A DNA stretch of 64,000 bases from Saccharibacillus deserti. GTDB lineage: Bacteria; Bacillota; Bacilli; Paenibacillales; Paenibacillaceae. The translations under genes were made by a program, and so were the position numbers. Within the stretch, counting starts at the first letter, position 1. Each line of letters begins with the position of its first letter. This document shows, piece by piece, positions 1-8,929 of this stretch. Below the pieces are notes generated by a model. It searched no databases, was not told the origin of the DNA, and was given only the letters and a program-made list of their open reading frames with translations. The stretch spans positions 152,931 through 216,930 of the forward strand of contig NZ_JABJVN010000007.1 of assembly GCF_013618475.1 (NCBI RefSeq), written 5' to 3'.

Positions 1-96
1 ATGGATCAAATCATTGATCACGAGCGGAGCTTATTGCCGGAAACGGCGATACGCCTTATTGACCAATCGAAAAGACAAGCCGATTTTTCGGAATAA
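1..96 (+). CDS. 3' end of an upstream gene, possibly glgC
   Basis: The first 32 codons are open in frame 1 and end at TAA (94-96), with glgD starting 28 bases later. The last residues read ...LIDQSKRQADFSE. The window opens on an ATG, but no ribosome binding site can be seen, so this is probably the C-terminus of a longer protein. By operon order in Bacillus (glgB-glgC-glgD-glgA-glgP) it would be GlgC, the catalytic ADP-glucose pyrophosphorylase subunit. The 31 residues are too few to identify it, and the assignment rests on position only. Confidence 0.55.
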   Translation: MDQIIDHERSLLPETAIRLIDQSKRQADFSE

Positions 97-123
97 AGAA
101 AGCAGAAAAGGGACGGTGGAACC

Positions 124-1227
124 ATGAAACTTATGGGTGTAATCAATTTGGATCACGAGCTCGACCAGTTAAAAGAACTGACGTATTTCCGCGCGGGCGC
201 GGCTGTTCCCTTCGCGGGACGTTACCGGCTGATCGATTTCGCCTTGTCCAATATGATGAGCGCCGGCGTTCAGGATATCGCGCTGTTCGTGCGGCGGAAA
301 TACCGTTCGCTGCTCGATCATCTGGGCGAAGGACGTCCTTGGGACCTCGACCGCAAGCGCGGCGGACTGTTCGTTCTGCCTCCGGACTGGAACGATCCGA
401 CCGATATCTCGTCCGGCGACCTGCAGCATATGCACAATAACCGGGACTTCTTCGATCGCAGTTCGGGCGAGTACGTGGTGCATGCCGGCAGCCAGCATCT
501 GTCCAAAGTGGATTTCTGCGACCTGGCCGAGCAGCACAAAGCGTCCGGTGCGGACGTTACGGTCGTTTACAAACACGTGGATCTGCTCGAACCCGAACAC
601 GACGCCTGCTTCCGGGTGGATGTGGATGAAAACGGCTTTGTGAACGGTATCCATAACGAGAAGGGGCACCATAACCTCTATATCGAGCTTTTCATTATGG
701 AAAAAGGACTGTTTATGCAGCAGATGGAATACTGTATCGCTCATGGAGACAGCTACTTTTTCCGCGATGCGATCCTGCGGAATCCGAGCGGCCTGAAAAT
801 CGCGGGCTACGAGTACAAAGGCTACCATGCGGTCATCAATTCGGTCGAAAGCTATTACAAAAACAGCCTTGAGCTGCTCGATCAGGAGAAATACAAACAG
901 CTCTTCTCGCCCGAGATGCCGGTGCATACGAAGATCAAGTATGAAGCGCCGACCAAATATCTCGAAGGAGCGGACGTCAAAAACTCGCTCGTGGCCAACG
1001 GCTGCCTGATTGCGGGCGAAGTGGAAGGCAGCGTTCTGTTCCGCGGCGTCAAAGTGGAAAAAGGCGCGAAAATCATCAATTCCATCATCATGCAAAAATG
1101 CGTGATCGAAGCGGGAGCGATCGTGGAGAATGTCATTATGGACAAAGACGTGCAGCTCTCCGAAAATCGTACGCTTGTCGGCGATTCGCGCAAACCTTAC
1201 GTCATTGCCAAGCGCAGCATTCTGTAA
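124..1227 (+). CDS. glgD: ADP-glucose pyrophosphorylase subunit GlgD
   Basis: This 367-residue protein belongs to the glucose-1-phosphate adenylyltransferase family, which makes ADP-glucose for glycogen synthesis in the cytoplasm. The nucleotidyltransferase half (about 1-250) lacks the usual glycine-rich GGxGxRL loop after the first strand; the region reads GVINLDHE and then KELTYFRAGAAVPFAGRYRL. That is typical of the GlgD (regulatory or structural) subunit rather than GlgC. The C-terminal part (about 285-355) has the short hydrophobic repeats of a left-handed beta helix (NSLVANGCLIAGEVEG, INSIIMQKCVIEAG). The family usually has about 340-370 residues. A GGTGG sequence precedes the ATG. It follows the upstream fragment closely and is probably in the same operon. 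Confidence 0.92.
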   Translation: MKLMGVINLDHELDQLKELTYFRAGAAVPFAGRYRLIDFALSNMMSAGVQDIALFVRRKYRSLLDHLGEGRPWDLDRKRGGLFVLPPDWNDPTDISSGDLQHMHNNRDFFDRSSGEYVVHAGSQHLSKVDFCDLAEQHKASGADVTVVYKHVDLLEPEHDACFRVDVDENGFVNGIHNEKGHHNLYIELFIMEKGLFMQQMEYCIAHGDSYFFRDAILRNPSGLKIAGYEYKGYHAVINSVESYYKNSLELLDQEKYKQLFSPEMPVHTKIKYEAPTKYLEGADVKNSLVANGCLIAGEVEGSVLFRGVKVEKGAKIINSIIMQKCVIEAGAIVENVIMDKDVQLSENRTLVGDSRKPYVIAKRSIL

Positions 1228-1305
1228 GGATTTGCTGTAAAAATTCGACATGATTCGCAGCGAGCCCCTATTAAAAATTCTCCGAATCTGCCGATATATA
1301 TCAAA

Positions 1306-1362
1306 ACCACGGGTCTTCTAGACCGCTTCCTTATCGGAAGGCGGTTGTGGAAGGCCTTTTTC
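1306..1362 (+). terminator. intrinsic terminator-like hairpin after glgD
   Basis: ACCGCTTCC (1322-1330) can pair with GGAAGGCGGT (1336-1345) with one bulged base, flanked by CCAC/GTGG pairs, and is followed by a T-rich stretch near 1357-1362. It would separate glgD from glgP transcription at least in part. Confidence 0.6.
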
Positions 1363-1476
1363 TGTCCTGTTATACTCATAACGATGCCATATGGCTGAGT
1401 CGTTTGTAGATAGAACCATACTTTATTCGTCCGCCGCCGGACGAAAGACCGGCGAAACGGGAAAGGGGCTCAATCC

Positions 1477-3930
1477 ATGTTCACAGATAAAGAGCTTTTC
1501 AAACAGGAATTCAAGCAGCGGCTGATCGGTACAAGCGGCCGCCAAATGCACGAGGTTACCGAAGACGACATCTATGCCGCGCTCGGAAGCATGATTCGCG
1601 AGCGGATCGGCCAGGATTGGGCGGCAACGAACCGCACCTATAAAGAGCAGGGCGAGCGTCAGGTCTATTATTTCTCCATGGAGTTTCTGATGGGCCGCCT
1701 GCTCGGCAACAACCTGCTGAATCTGGGCGTACTGGAAATGGTGCGCGAAGGACTCGGCGAGCTTGGCTGGGACCTTGAAGAGATTGAAGAATACGAAGCG
1801 GATGCGGGACTCGGCAACGGCGGTCTCGGCCGTCTGGCGGCCTGCTTCCTTGATTCGCTGGCTTCGCTCGGCTATTCCGGGCACGGCAACGGCATCCGCT
1901 ATAAATACGGATTGTTCGAACAGAAGATCATCAACGGCCACCAGGTCGAACTTCCGGACTATTGGCTGCAAAAAGGCAATGTCTGGGAAGTTCGCCGCGA
2001 CGACAAGAAATTGAACGTTCGTTTCTGGGGCAATGTCGAAGTCGTCGAAAAAGAAGACGGCAACTATGTGTACGAAACGAAAAACGGCGAGGACGTCTGG
2101 GCGGTCCCTTACGACGTTCCGATCGTGGGCTACGAAAATTCGGCCGTCAACACGCTGCGTTTGTGGAGCGCGGAATCGGCGGCCGATCCGACCAAAGGCT
2201 TCGGCGGTCCCGATGGCAGCTACTACAACTTCCTCGACTATAAGCGTTCGGTCGAGACGGTATCGGAATTCCTCTATCCGGACGATTCCCAATACGAAGG
2301 CAAACTGCTGCGCCTGAAGCAGGAATATTTCCTGTGTTCGGCCGGCGTGCAAAGCGTGCTTCGCACATTCGACAAACTCGGCCTGCCGTACGACCGTCTG
2401 CCCGAGAAAGTCGCGATCCATATCAACGATACGCATCCGACGCTCGTGATTCCGGAGTTGATGCGCATTCTTTTGGACGAAAAAAGTTTCGGATGGCAGG
2501 AATCGTGGGATATCGTATCCCGGGTCGTATCGTACACCAACCACACGATCCTGAGCGAAGCGCTCGAGACCTGGCCGGAACAGATGGTTCGCGATCTGCT
2601 GCCGCGTCTTTACATGATCATCGAAGAGGTGAACAGACGCTTCTGCGCTTCGCTGCTCGAAGAGAATCCGAAAGATCAGGACCGCGTTTCCCGAATGGCG
2701 ATCATCGCGAACGGGCAGATCAAGATGGCGCATCTGGCGATCCACGGAAGCCACAGCGTCAACGGCGTCGCCGCGCTGCATACGGATATCCTGAAGAAAC
2801 GCGAGATGAAAGATTTCTACGAGCTGTATCCGGATCGTTTCAACAACAAGACAAACGGCATCACGCACCGCCGCTGGCTGATGCATGCCAACCCGGACCT
2901 GATGAACGTGATCGACGATACGATTGGTTCCGCCTGGAAGACGCAGCCCGATCAGCTGAACAATCTGCTCAAGTATTCCAAAGACGCGGTTGTCCAGGAA
3001 AAGATCCGCAGTGTCAAACGCAAGAACAAAGAGCGTCTGGCTTCTTATATCTATAAAAAGCACGGAGTGGCCGTCGATACGAATTCGATCTTCGACGTGC
3101 AGGTCAAGCGTTTGCATGCGTACAAGCGCCAACTGCTGAACGCTCTGCACATTATGGACCTGTACAACCGGATCAAAGAAAATCCTTCGCTCGACCTGAC
3201 GCCGCGTACGTTTATTTTCGGTGCCAAGGCGGCTCCTGGTTATTATATGGCCAAGCAGATTATCAAGCTGATCAACAATATCGCCGATACCGTGAACAAC
3301 GATCCGCAGACCAAAGACCTGCTGAAAGTGTTCTTCCTGGAGAACTACTCGGTGTCCCTGGCCGAGAAAATCGTTCCGGCCGCCGACGTCAGCGAACAAA
3401 TTTCGACAGCGGGCAAAGAAGCTTCCGGTACCGGCAATATGAAGCTGATGATGAACGGAGCTCTGACGATCGGTACGCTTGACGGAGCCAACGTGGAGAT
3501 GTACGAATCGCTGGGCGACGAAGGCATGTATCTGTTCGGACTGCGGATCGAAGAAGTCGAGCAGTACTATCGCGAAGGCGGATATTCCGCCCAGTCGTTC
3601 TATCAGGGCGACGAACGGATCAAGCGCGTACTGGATCAGCTGATCCAGCCGGGGCCTTTCTGCCAGAACGGTCAAACTTTCGATTCCATTTACCATTCGC
3701 TGCTCAGCCACAATGACGAATATTTCGTGCTGAGAGATTTTTCCAGCTATGCGCGGTCCCAAGATCAGATCGGACTCGATTACCGGAACTCCAAACTTTG
3801 GACCGAGAAATCGATTCTGAACATTGCCAAGTCGGGCCGTTTCGCAGGCGACCGTACGATCCACGAGTATGCGACGGAAATCTGGGACATCCAACCGGTC
3901 GGTATCGGAAGTCCTTCGCACACCCGCTGA
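1477..3930 (+). CDS. glgP: glycogen phosphorylase
   Basis: The 817-residue enzyme is a GT35 phosphorylase that releases glucose-1-phosphate from alpha-1,4-glucan ends with pyridoxal phosphate as cofactor. Diagnostic stretches are the N-terminal YYFSMEFLMGRLL block, DAGLGNGGLGRLAACFLDS, IHINDTHPTL, TNGITHRRWL, VQVKRLHAYKRQ and the cofactor-binding EASGTGNMK, whose lysine is K656. The length matches bacterial GlgP (about 800 residues). AAAGGGG lies before the ATG. It sits 250 bases after glgD with a hairpin between them, so it may have its own promoter. No glycogen synthase gene (glgA) lies between glgD and glgP here, unlike the B. subtilis order. Confidence 0.97.
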   Translation: MFTDKELFKQEFKQRLIGTSGRQMHEVTEDDIYAALGSMIRERIGQDWAATNRTYKEQGERQVYYFSMEFLMGRLLGNNLLNLGVLEMVREGLGELGWDLEEIEEYEADAGLGNGGLGRLAACFLDSLASLGYSGHGNGIRYKYGLFEQKIINGHQVELPDYWLQKGNVWEVRRDDKKLNVRFWGNVEVVEKEDGNYVYETKNGEDVWAVPYDVPIVGYENSAVNTLRLWSAESAADPTKGFGGPDGSYYNFLDYKRSVETVSEFLYPDDSQYEGKLLRLKQEYFLCSAGVQSVLRTFDKLGLPYDRLPEKVAIHINDTHPTLVIPELMRILLDEKSFGWQESWDIVSRVVSYTNHTILSEALETWPEQMVRDLLPRLYMIIEEVNRRFCASLLEENPKDQDRVSRMAIIANGQIKMAHLAIHGSHSVNGVAALHTDILKKREMKDFYELYPDRFNNKTNGITHRRWLMHANPDLMNVIDDTIGSAWKTQPDQLNNLLKYSKDAVVQEKIRSVKRKNKERLASYIYKKHGVAVDTNSIFDVQVKRLHAYKRQLLNALHIMDLYNRIKENPSLDLTPRTFIFGAKAAPGYYMAKQIIKLINNIADTVNNDPQTKDLLKVFFLENYSVSLAEKIVPAADVSEQISTAGKEASGTGNMKLMMNGALTIGTLDGANVEMYESLGDEGMYLFGLRIEEVEQYYREGGYSAQSFYQGDERIKRVLDQLIQPGPFCQNGQTFDSIYHSLLSHNDEYFVLRDFSSYARSQDQIGLDYRNSKLWTEKSILNIAKSGRFAGDRTIHEYATEIWDIQPVGIGSPSHTR

Positions 3931-3969
3931 TCGCCGAATAGCCGGACCGTTTTGCCTGACAGCCTGCAG

Positions 3970-3996
3970 GCCGCTCCTTTTGGGAGCGGCTTTTTT
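3970..3996 (+). terminator. terminator after glgP
   Basis: GCCGCTCC (3970-3977) pairs with GGAGCGGC (3983-3990), followed by TTTTTT. The remaining stretch to 4209 shows no gene. Confidence 0.85.
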
Positions 3997-4209
3997 GGCG
4001 TGCCGTGCCCGAAAGATCCGTCCAGCGCTCAGGAAGGGTTGGAAATAACTTGCTTCTATCGGCAGGAATTTGAAGAAGCGCGCCGAATCCTATACGCTTA
4101 ACCTATTCGTTTTTGAAGCTTATCGACCGCTTACGAATCGTCCCGGCCGCCACAATGCGGAGCGGGTCTGCCTTGTCGACTGAATTCTTTTGCAGAGGAG
4201 CTATCCCAC

Positions 4210-4731
4210 ATGAAGATAAGATTCGCCAGACCTGAAGATGCCGCAGGCATTGCGCAAGTTCACGTCGACAGCTGGAAGACCACTTACAAAGGTATCGTTG
4301 CCGATGCTTATCTCGACAGACTGTCCGTGGAAGAACATTGGAACCGTTGGGAGAAAAGATTGAAGCATCCCGAACCCGGGGAAGGCGTTATGGTAGCGGA
4401 GAACGAGCGCGGACAAGTTTGCGGATTTCTCGATTATGGAGTGGATCGCGAAACCGGGCGGGTGCATGAAGCCGAATTGTACGCCGTGTACCTACTGCAG
4501 AGCGAGCAGCGCAAAGGCATCGGAAGCGAGATGTTCCGGCAGATGCTGGAAGAACTCCGGACCGCAGGGTACCGTTCGCTTATGGTCTGGGTGCTCGAAC
4601 AGAATCCGGCCGTTCACTTCTATCGCAAAGTCGGCAGCGAAGAATTTGAACGCAAAGAGATTCGGATCGGGGAAGAAACGTTTACGGAAATCGCTTTGCG
4701 TTGGAACGATATTGCCCGGCTGACGATCTGA
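4210..4731 (+). CDS. GNAT family N-acetyltransferase
   Basis: The 173-residue protein has the GNAT fold that transfers the acetyl group of acetyl-CoA to an amine. It opens with IRFARPEDAAGIAQVHVDSWKTTYKG and carries the CoA-binding motif QRKGIGSEMF (about 102-111) and the late NPAVHFYRKVG segment. GAGGAG precedes the ATG. It lies 21 bases upstream of the diguanylate cyclase gene and is probably co-transcribed with it. The substrate cannot be told from the sequence. Confidence 0.85.
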   Translation: MKIRFARPEDAAGIAQVHVDSWKTTYKGIVADAYLDRLSVEEHWNRWEKRLKHPEPGEGVMVAENERGQVCGFLDYGVDRETGRVHEAELYAVYLLQSEQRKGIGSEMFRQMLEELRTAGYRSLMVWVLEQNPAVHFYRKVGSEEFERKEIRIGEETFTEIALRWNDIARLTI

Positions 4732-4752
4732 AGGGAAGAGTGAGAACCGGCC

Positions 4753-5943
4753 ATGATTTTTCATCTGGACCCGCAGACCGTCTATATTTCTTTGATCTGC
4801 GGGCATGTGTTTACCGTCGTGCTGCTGAGCGCGTATCACCGAAGCGAGAGCCGGGACCGCTCGATCTCGATCTTTTTCACGGCCAAGCTGGTGCAGTCCG
4901 CCGCCTGGCTGTTAATGCTGCTCAAAGGAAGCCTCGGCGAATGGGCGGTCATCTCCGCTTCCAATACGCTGATCTTTCTCGGGACAGCGCTGGAAGCGGC
5001 GGCGCTGCTCCGGCTGCAGGGCACACTGACTCTCCGGGTCAAAAAGATCGGCGCCGTGCTTGTGCTGGCCGCCGTTCTGACATTCGATACGGTCATGCTT
5101 CTTCGCAATACGGAAGAACTGCGCATCGTTGTGGCTTCCGTGTTTGCGGCTCTGCTAATTGCGCCTCCCGCACTGGGCCTGCTCATGTTGAAGAACGCCA
5201 CGATGCTGCGCAGGATGATGGGAGCGCTGTATACTTTTGTGGCGGCGATCCTTCTGATCCGCGCGCTGGCTGCGCTGTTCGCCGGCGAAACGGCCGCTCT
5301 GCTGTCTGCGGGGGTGACCGATACGCTGTTCTCGATCTCGGCTTATATGACCATGATGCTGGGCAACACCGGCTTCGTGCTGCTCGCCAAGCAGAAATCG
5401 GACGAAGAATTGTTCAAGCTTGCCAGCCTCGATGATCTGACGCAGATCTGGAACCGGCGCGCTTTTCTGGTCAGAGCCGGGGCGGTACTGGACCGCTTTG
5501 CGAAGACCGGCCGCCCGGTTTCTTTTTTGTTGTTCGATATCGACGGGTTCAAAGGAATCAACGATACATACGGGCACGATATCGGCGACCGCGTGCTGCG
5601 CGAAATGAGCGATACCGTGTCGGGGCAGCTCGGTCCGGAAGACCTGTTCGGCCGCTACGGCGGCGACGAATTTGCGGTGCTGCTGCCCGATTCTTCCCGG
5701 GCCGAATCCACGCGGCTGGCCGAGCGCATTCGGGCAGCGGCGAGAGGCTCTTGCACGCTGAGTATCGGCGCGCTGACTTTTATTCCCGAACATCGTTCCG
5801 ATCTGGAACGGATCTACAAATGCTGCGATCTCGCTTTGTACGAAGCCAAGCGTGCCGGACGAAATCGGGTGCAGCGTGCCGAAGCCCACTTTGATTCGCC
5901 CGACCCTGCGTCCGTGAGCGACCTGGAACGCGTAAGAGGATAG
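4753..5943 (+). CDS. membrane-anchored GGDEF diguanylate cyclase
   Basis: This 396-residue protein probably makes the second messenger cyclic di-GMP from two GTP. Residues about 1-215 contain six or seven hydrophobic segments forming a membrane sensory region. The catalytic domain follows (DDLTQIWNRRAFL onward), with the active-site GGDEF at residues 303-307. The product-inhibition I-site (RxxD five residues before GGDEF) is not conserved: the segment reads GPEDLFGR, so feedback inhibition is probably weak or absent. No EAL or HD-GYP domain is attached. AGGGAAGAG precedes the ATG. It follows the GNAT gene closely. Confidence 0.9.
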   Translation: MIFHLDPQTVYISLICGHVFTVVLLSAYHRSESRDRSISIFFTAKLVQSAAWLLMLLKGSLGEWAVISASNTLIFLGTALEAAALLRLQGTLTLRVKKIGAVLVLAAVLTFDTVMLLRNTEELRIVVASVFAALLIAPPALGLLMLKNATMLRRMMGALYTFVAAILLIRALAALFAGETAALLSAGVTDTLFSISAYMTMMLGNTGFVLLAKQKSDEELFKLASLDDLTQIWNRRAFLVRAGAVLDRFAKTGRPVSFLLFDIDGFKGINDTYGHDIGDRVLREMSDTVSGQLGPEDLFGRYGGDEFAVLLPDSSRAESTRLAERIRAAARGSCTLSIGALTFIPEHRSDLERIYKCCDLALYEAKRAGRNRVQRAEAHFDSPDPASVSDLERVRG

Positions 5944-6045
5944 GGAAAAGATATTCAAAAAGGGAAATCGCTGTGATTTTCATATAATTTTCAGGAAATT
6001 TCAAAAAAGGGGCTGCATTTTCATCCTTGCCGTGCTAAGATACGT

Positions 6046-6065
6046 TTTGTTTTTAATAAAACAAA
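6046..6065. promoter_or_regulatory. AT-rich inverted repeat upstream of the MATE gene
   Basis: TTTGTTTT (6046-6053) and AAAACAAA (6058-6065) form a perfect 8-base dyad around TAAT, 21 bases before the MATE start codon. A weak -35/-10 pair (TTGCCG at 6028, TTTAAT at 6052) would place the dyad over the -10 region, as expected for a repressor operator. The cognate regulator is unknown. Confidence 0.35.
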
Positions 6066-6086
6066 CGATCGAAGGAGGGTGAAGAG

Positions 6087-7508
6087 ATGAAAACGAAAAA
6101 CGGGACCGCTGCGGCAAAACTTCCGCTGGAGCGTGAATTCAATCTGTTTCGTTTGACCTGGCCGATATTCCTGGAAGTGTTTTTGTTTATGTTAATGGGG
6201 ATCACCGATACGATGATGTTGAGCGGAGTATCGGATGATGCGGTAGCGGCCGTCGGCGCGGCCAACCAGGTCATCTCGATCGCCATCCTTATTCTCGAAG
6301 TCGTGGGTAACGGCGCCGCTATCGTTATCGCGCAGTATCTGGGGGCACGCAACCATTACGAGGCCGCCAAGATTTCCGGATTGTCGCTGACGCTCAATCT
6401 GATGCTGGGCCTGACCATGAGCGCGTTCTTCCTCGTGTTCGGCCATCATATGATGGTTGCCCTGAACCTGCACGGCGATATTCTCGTCTACGCCAAGTCG
6501 TATATGCATATCGTCGGCGGAGCGATCTTCCTGCAGGCTCTGATCAATATGCTGTCGGCTACGATCCGGACCTACGGACAAACGAAGCTGACCATGTTCG
6601 TGGCACTTGGCATGAATATCCTCAGCGTGGCCGGCGGTTACGTGATGATCTTCGGCCATATGGGCTTCCCGGCCATGGGCGTCGAAGGGGCCGCGATCTC
6701 GACGGTCATCAGCCGCGCCGTTGCGGCAGTCGTCTTGTTCTGGATGCTGTATCAGGTCATGGAAGTCCGGATTCAATTCAAGTTTTATATCAACCTGACC
6801 CGTGAATATATCATGAAAATTTTGCGTATCGGCGTACCGTCCGCACTGGAGCAGATTACGTACCAGTCGTGCCAGATGATCTTCTTCTTCTACGCGACGT
6901 TCCTCGGCGCCCAGGCGCTGGCCGCGCGTCAGTACGCGACGAACATCTCGATGTTCATCTATCTGTTTGCGGTCGCCGTGGCGATCGGAACAGGTATTAT
7001 CGTCGGCCGTCTGGTCGGCGCGAACCGCAAGGAAGACGCGTACCATCAAGTATGGAACAGCGTCAAACGGGCGCTCGTCATCACCGTGATCGTCGATCTC
7101 GTCGTGATCCTGCTGCGCCATCCGCTCGTGGGTTTGTTCACCGACGACGCGGACATCATCCGTATGGCGACGCAGGTTCTGGTACTGAGCATCGTGCTGG
7201 AGACCGCCCGCACGTTCAACATGATCGTCATCGGTTCGCTCCGCGCCGCCGGCGACGCCAAGTTCCCGGTCTATGTCGGACTTGTCTCCATGGTCGGCAT
7301 CAGCCTTCCGCTCGGGTATGTGCTGGTATTCCAGATGAATATGGGGCTGCCCGGCATCTGGCTGGCGATTGCGGCGGACGAATGGATTCGCGTTGCCGTC
7401 ATGTATATGCGCTGGAAAAGCCGGGTCTGGAAAAAGCACTCGCTCATCCAGCACAATGAATCGGAGCAGGAAGAGAAGCTCGCTTCTCCTACCGCTCCAT
7501 CGGCCTGA
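6087..7508 (+). CDS. MATE family efflux transporter
   Basis: The 473-residue polytopic membrane protein belongs to the MATE (multidrug and toxic compound extrusion) family, which exports cationic drugs or metabolites using an H+ or Na+ gradient. It has about twelve membrane segments arranged as two similar halves. The first half starts at FRLTWPIFLEVFLFMLMGITDTMMLS and the second at ILRIGVPSALEQITYQS, each with the family's early proline-containing helix. A good AAGGAGG lies before the ATG. The gene is preceded by a possible operator and followed by a strong terminator, so it is likely transcribed alone. The substrate is unknown. Confidence 0.92.
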   Translation: MKTKNGTAAAKLPLEREFNLFRLTWPIFLEVFLFMLMGITDTMMLSGVSDDAVAAVGAANQVISIAILILEVVGNGAAIVIAQYLGARNHYEAAKISGLSLTLNLMLGLTMSAFFLVFGHHMMVALNLHGDILVYAKSYMHIVGGAIFLQALINMLSATIRTYGQTKLTMFVALGMNILSVAGGYVMIFGHMGFPAMGVEGAAISTVISRAVAAVVLFWMLYQVMEVRIQFKFYINLTREYIMKILRIGVPSALEQITYQSCQMIFFFYATFLGAQALAARQYATNISMFIYLFAVAVAIGTGIIVGRLVGANRKEDAYHQVWNSVKRALVITVIVDLVVILLRHPLVGLFTDDADIIRMATQVLVLSIVLETARTFNMIVIGSLRAAGDAKFPVYVGLVSMVGISLPLGYVLVFQMNMGLPGIWLAIAADEWIRVAVMYMRWKSRVWKKHSLIQHNESEQEEKLASPTAPSA

Positions 7509-7531
7509 GCGCCCTCTCCAAACCGCAAGCT

Positions 7532-8001
7532 TTATTCCATACAAACCCGCCGCATCTCCCGGACAACCGGGAAGTGCAGCGGGTTTTTCGGTTTGCGCAG
7601 CCTGGAACCCTGTTCTTCCGAAAAAGCCGTAACGCCAAAAAATCCGTACGCATACTCGGTGTAACTGCGAATCGCTTCTTCCGGACTGATCGGCCGCAGA
7701 TGGACGGCCCGCCGGGCCCGGAGATCGAGAAATCGCCCGCAGTGGGCCAGCATCGCAGACTCCAGCGCCTGCCGATCGAGATGTTCCGAAGGAGGATAGA
7801 CTTCGAGGGCGGCGGCTCCCATTTCCAGAATATCGCGCAGACGCTGTCGGAACCGACGAAGGTTTTGGCCAGCCCTTCGCCCCGGTCGTCCGGCCGATCG
7901 TAAATCCATACGCAGTCGCCGTTCTCCGATTCGTCCAATCCGTAGAAGCCCCACCACAAATTCAACGATGTCGTCACGATATATACCTCGGAGTTTGTCA
8001 T
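7532..8001 (-). pseudogene. frameshifted hypothetical gene
   Basis: On the minus strand a well-placed start (ATG at 8001 after GGAGAG) opens a frame reading MTNSEVYIVTTSLNLWWGFY and continuing through DCVWIYDRPDDRGEGLAKTFVG. This becomes implausible after about 7850. A second frame takes over with RDILEMGAAALEVYPPSEHL, ALESAMLAHCGRFLDLR and SEEAIRSYTEYAYGFFGVTAF, ending at TAA (7532-7534). Each half reads as natural protein and together they give about 156 residues, so one base appears to be missing around 7840-7860. This is either a real inactivating frameshift or a sequencing error. I do not recognise the family. The 3' end overlaps the MATE terminator. Confidence 0.6.
7543..7588 (+). terminator. 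terminator after the MATE gene
   Basis: A 17-base stem, CCCGCCGCATCTCCCGG (7546-7562) with CCGGGAAGTGCAGCGGG (7567-7583) allowing wobble pairs, is closed by ACAA and followed by TTTTT. It overlaps the 3' end of the oppositely oriented broken gene. Confidence 0.85.
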
Positions 8002-8249
8002 CGCGTTCTCTCCTTTTTTTGGACTGCCGTATCGGATTTCCTTCATTATTCCCCGGGAATTCTTGAGAATTCAAGCTTTTTTGCTTGTTTTTCTATCGGG
8101 CAAGAAAAGAAATCCCGGCTGCGCAGAGATAATCCGGTCATTCAAGTGTAATAACGTTACGTATACCCGAACTTACATAGCGGACGGTCGCGATTCGAAC
8201 GGAAAGCGTATACGCTTCGGCCGCTGGATCAAGGAAAGGAGCAAACGAG

Positions 8250-8903
8250 ATGGAAGTATGGGTCATTTGCGAAGATCGCTGGCATCCGGCGGAAACGATC
8301 CGGCAGGGGTTGGAGAAGCTGGACCGGACGGAATTTCGGTTTACGATAACCGACCGTGCGGAGGATTTTGATCCCGCGCGTCTGAAGGATTACCCGGTTG
8401 TGCTGGTCTGCCGCTCCAACAGTCAGTCCAAGCAGGAAAAAGAATACTGGATGAACGAATCGGTTCAACAGGCGTTCGAGCATTACGTGGAGCGGGGAGG
8501 CGCGCTGCTGGCCGTGCACGCGGGCACGGCCGGATACGACAAGGAAGAAGGGCCGTTTCGCCGTCTGCTCGGGGGCGTCTTCACGCATCACCCCGAAGCG
8601 TGCAAAGTCACGGTTCGTCCGGACAAGCAGCATCCGATTGCCGAAGGGATCGAAGAATTCACGGTACACGACGAGCATTATTTTATGGACTGGGACGATC
8701 CGATCGCGGACCTGATTATGACGACCGTATCGGAGCACGGTGCGCAGCCCGGCGGCTGGACCCGAACTTACGGCCGGGGCCGCGTAGCGGTGCTGACCCC
8801 CGGACACGAGCTCGGCGTATGGACGCATCCGATGTATCTGCGTTTGCTGCGCAATGCGCTGTACTGGTGTGCCAAGCAGGCCGAGCCCGGAAGCGAGAAT
8901 TGA
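8250..8903 (+). CDS. ThuA-like protein
   Basis: The 217-residue protein resembles the ThuA domain, a class I glutamine-amidotransferase-like fold linked in some bacteria to trehalose or other sugar metabolism. Supporting segments are FEHYVERGGALLAVHAGTAG, RRLLGGVFTHHPEACKVTV, HPIAEGIEEFTVHDEHYFMD and GRGRVAVLTPGHELGVWTHP, which follow the family order. No amidotransferase cysteine is evident. AAAGGAG precedes the ATG. It heads a three-gene operon with two SDR proteins (gaps of 26 and 16 bases). Its biochemical role is not established for the family in general. Confidence 0.8.
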   Translation: MEVWVICEDRWHPAETIRQGLEKLDRTEFRFTITDRAEDFDPARLKDYPVVLVCRSNSQSKQEKEYWMNESVQQAFEHYVERGGALLAVHAGTAGYDKEEGPFRRLLGGVFTHHPEACKVTVRPDKQHPIAEGIEEFTVHDEHYFMDWDDPIADLIMTTVSEHGAQPGGWTRTYGRGRVAVLTPGHELGVWTHPMYLRLLRNALYWCAKQAEPGSEN

Positions 8904-8929
8904 GCCGATAAACGAAGGAGGCAGCGATC

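Noticed and set aside
1423..3921. 832-codon open frame antisense to glgP
   Set aside because: It mirrors glgP codon structure (high third-base GC removes stops), has no binding site and gives no natural protein pattern. The same applies to long antisense frames over the M13 peptidase, the Bce permease, the AraC regulator, the antiporter, cydD and the S9 peptidase.
8150..8160. TAACGTTA palindrome upstream of the ThuA gene as an operator
   Set aside because: Only eight bases, no second copy nearby and no clear promoter overlap. Too weak to list as a feature.
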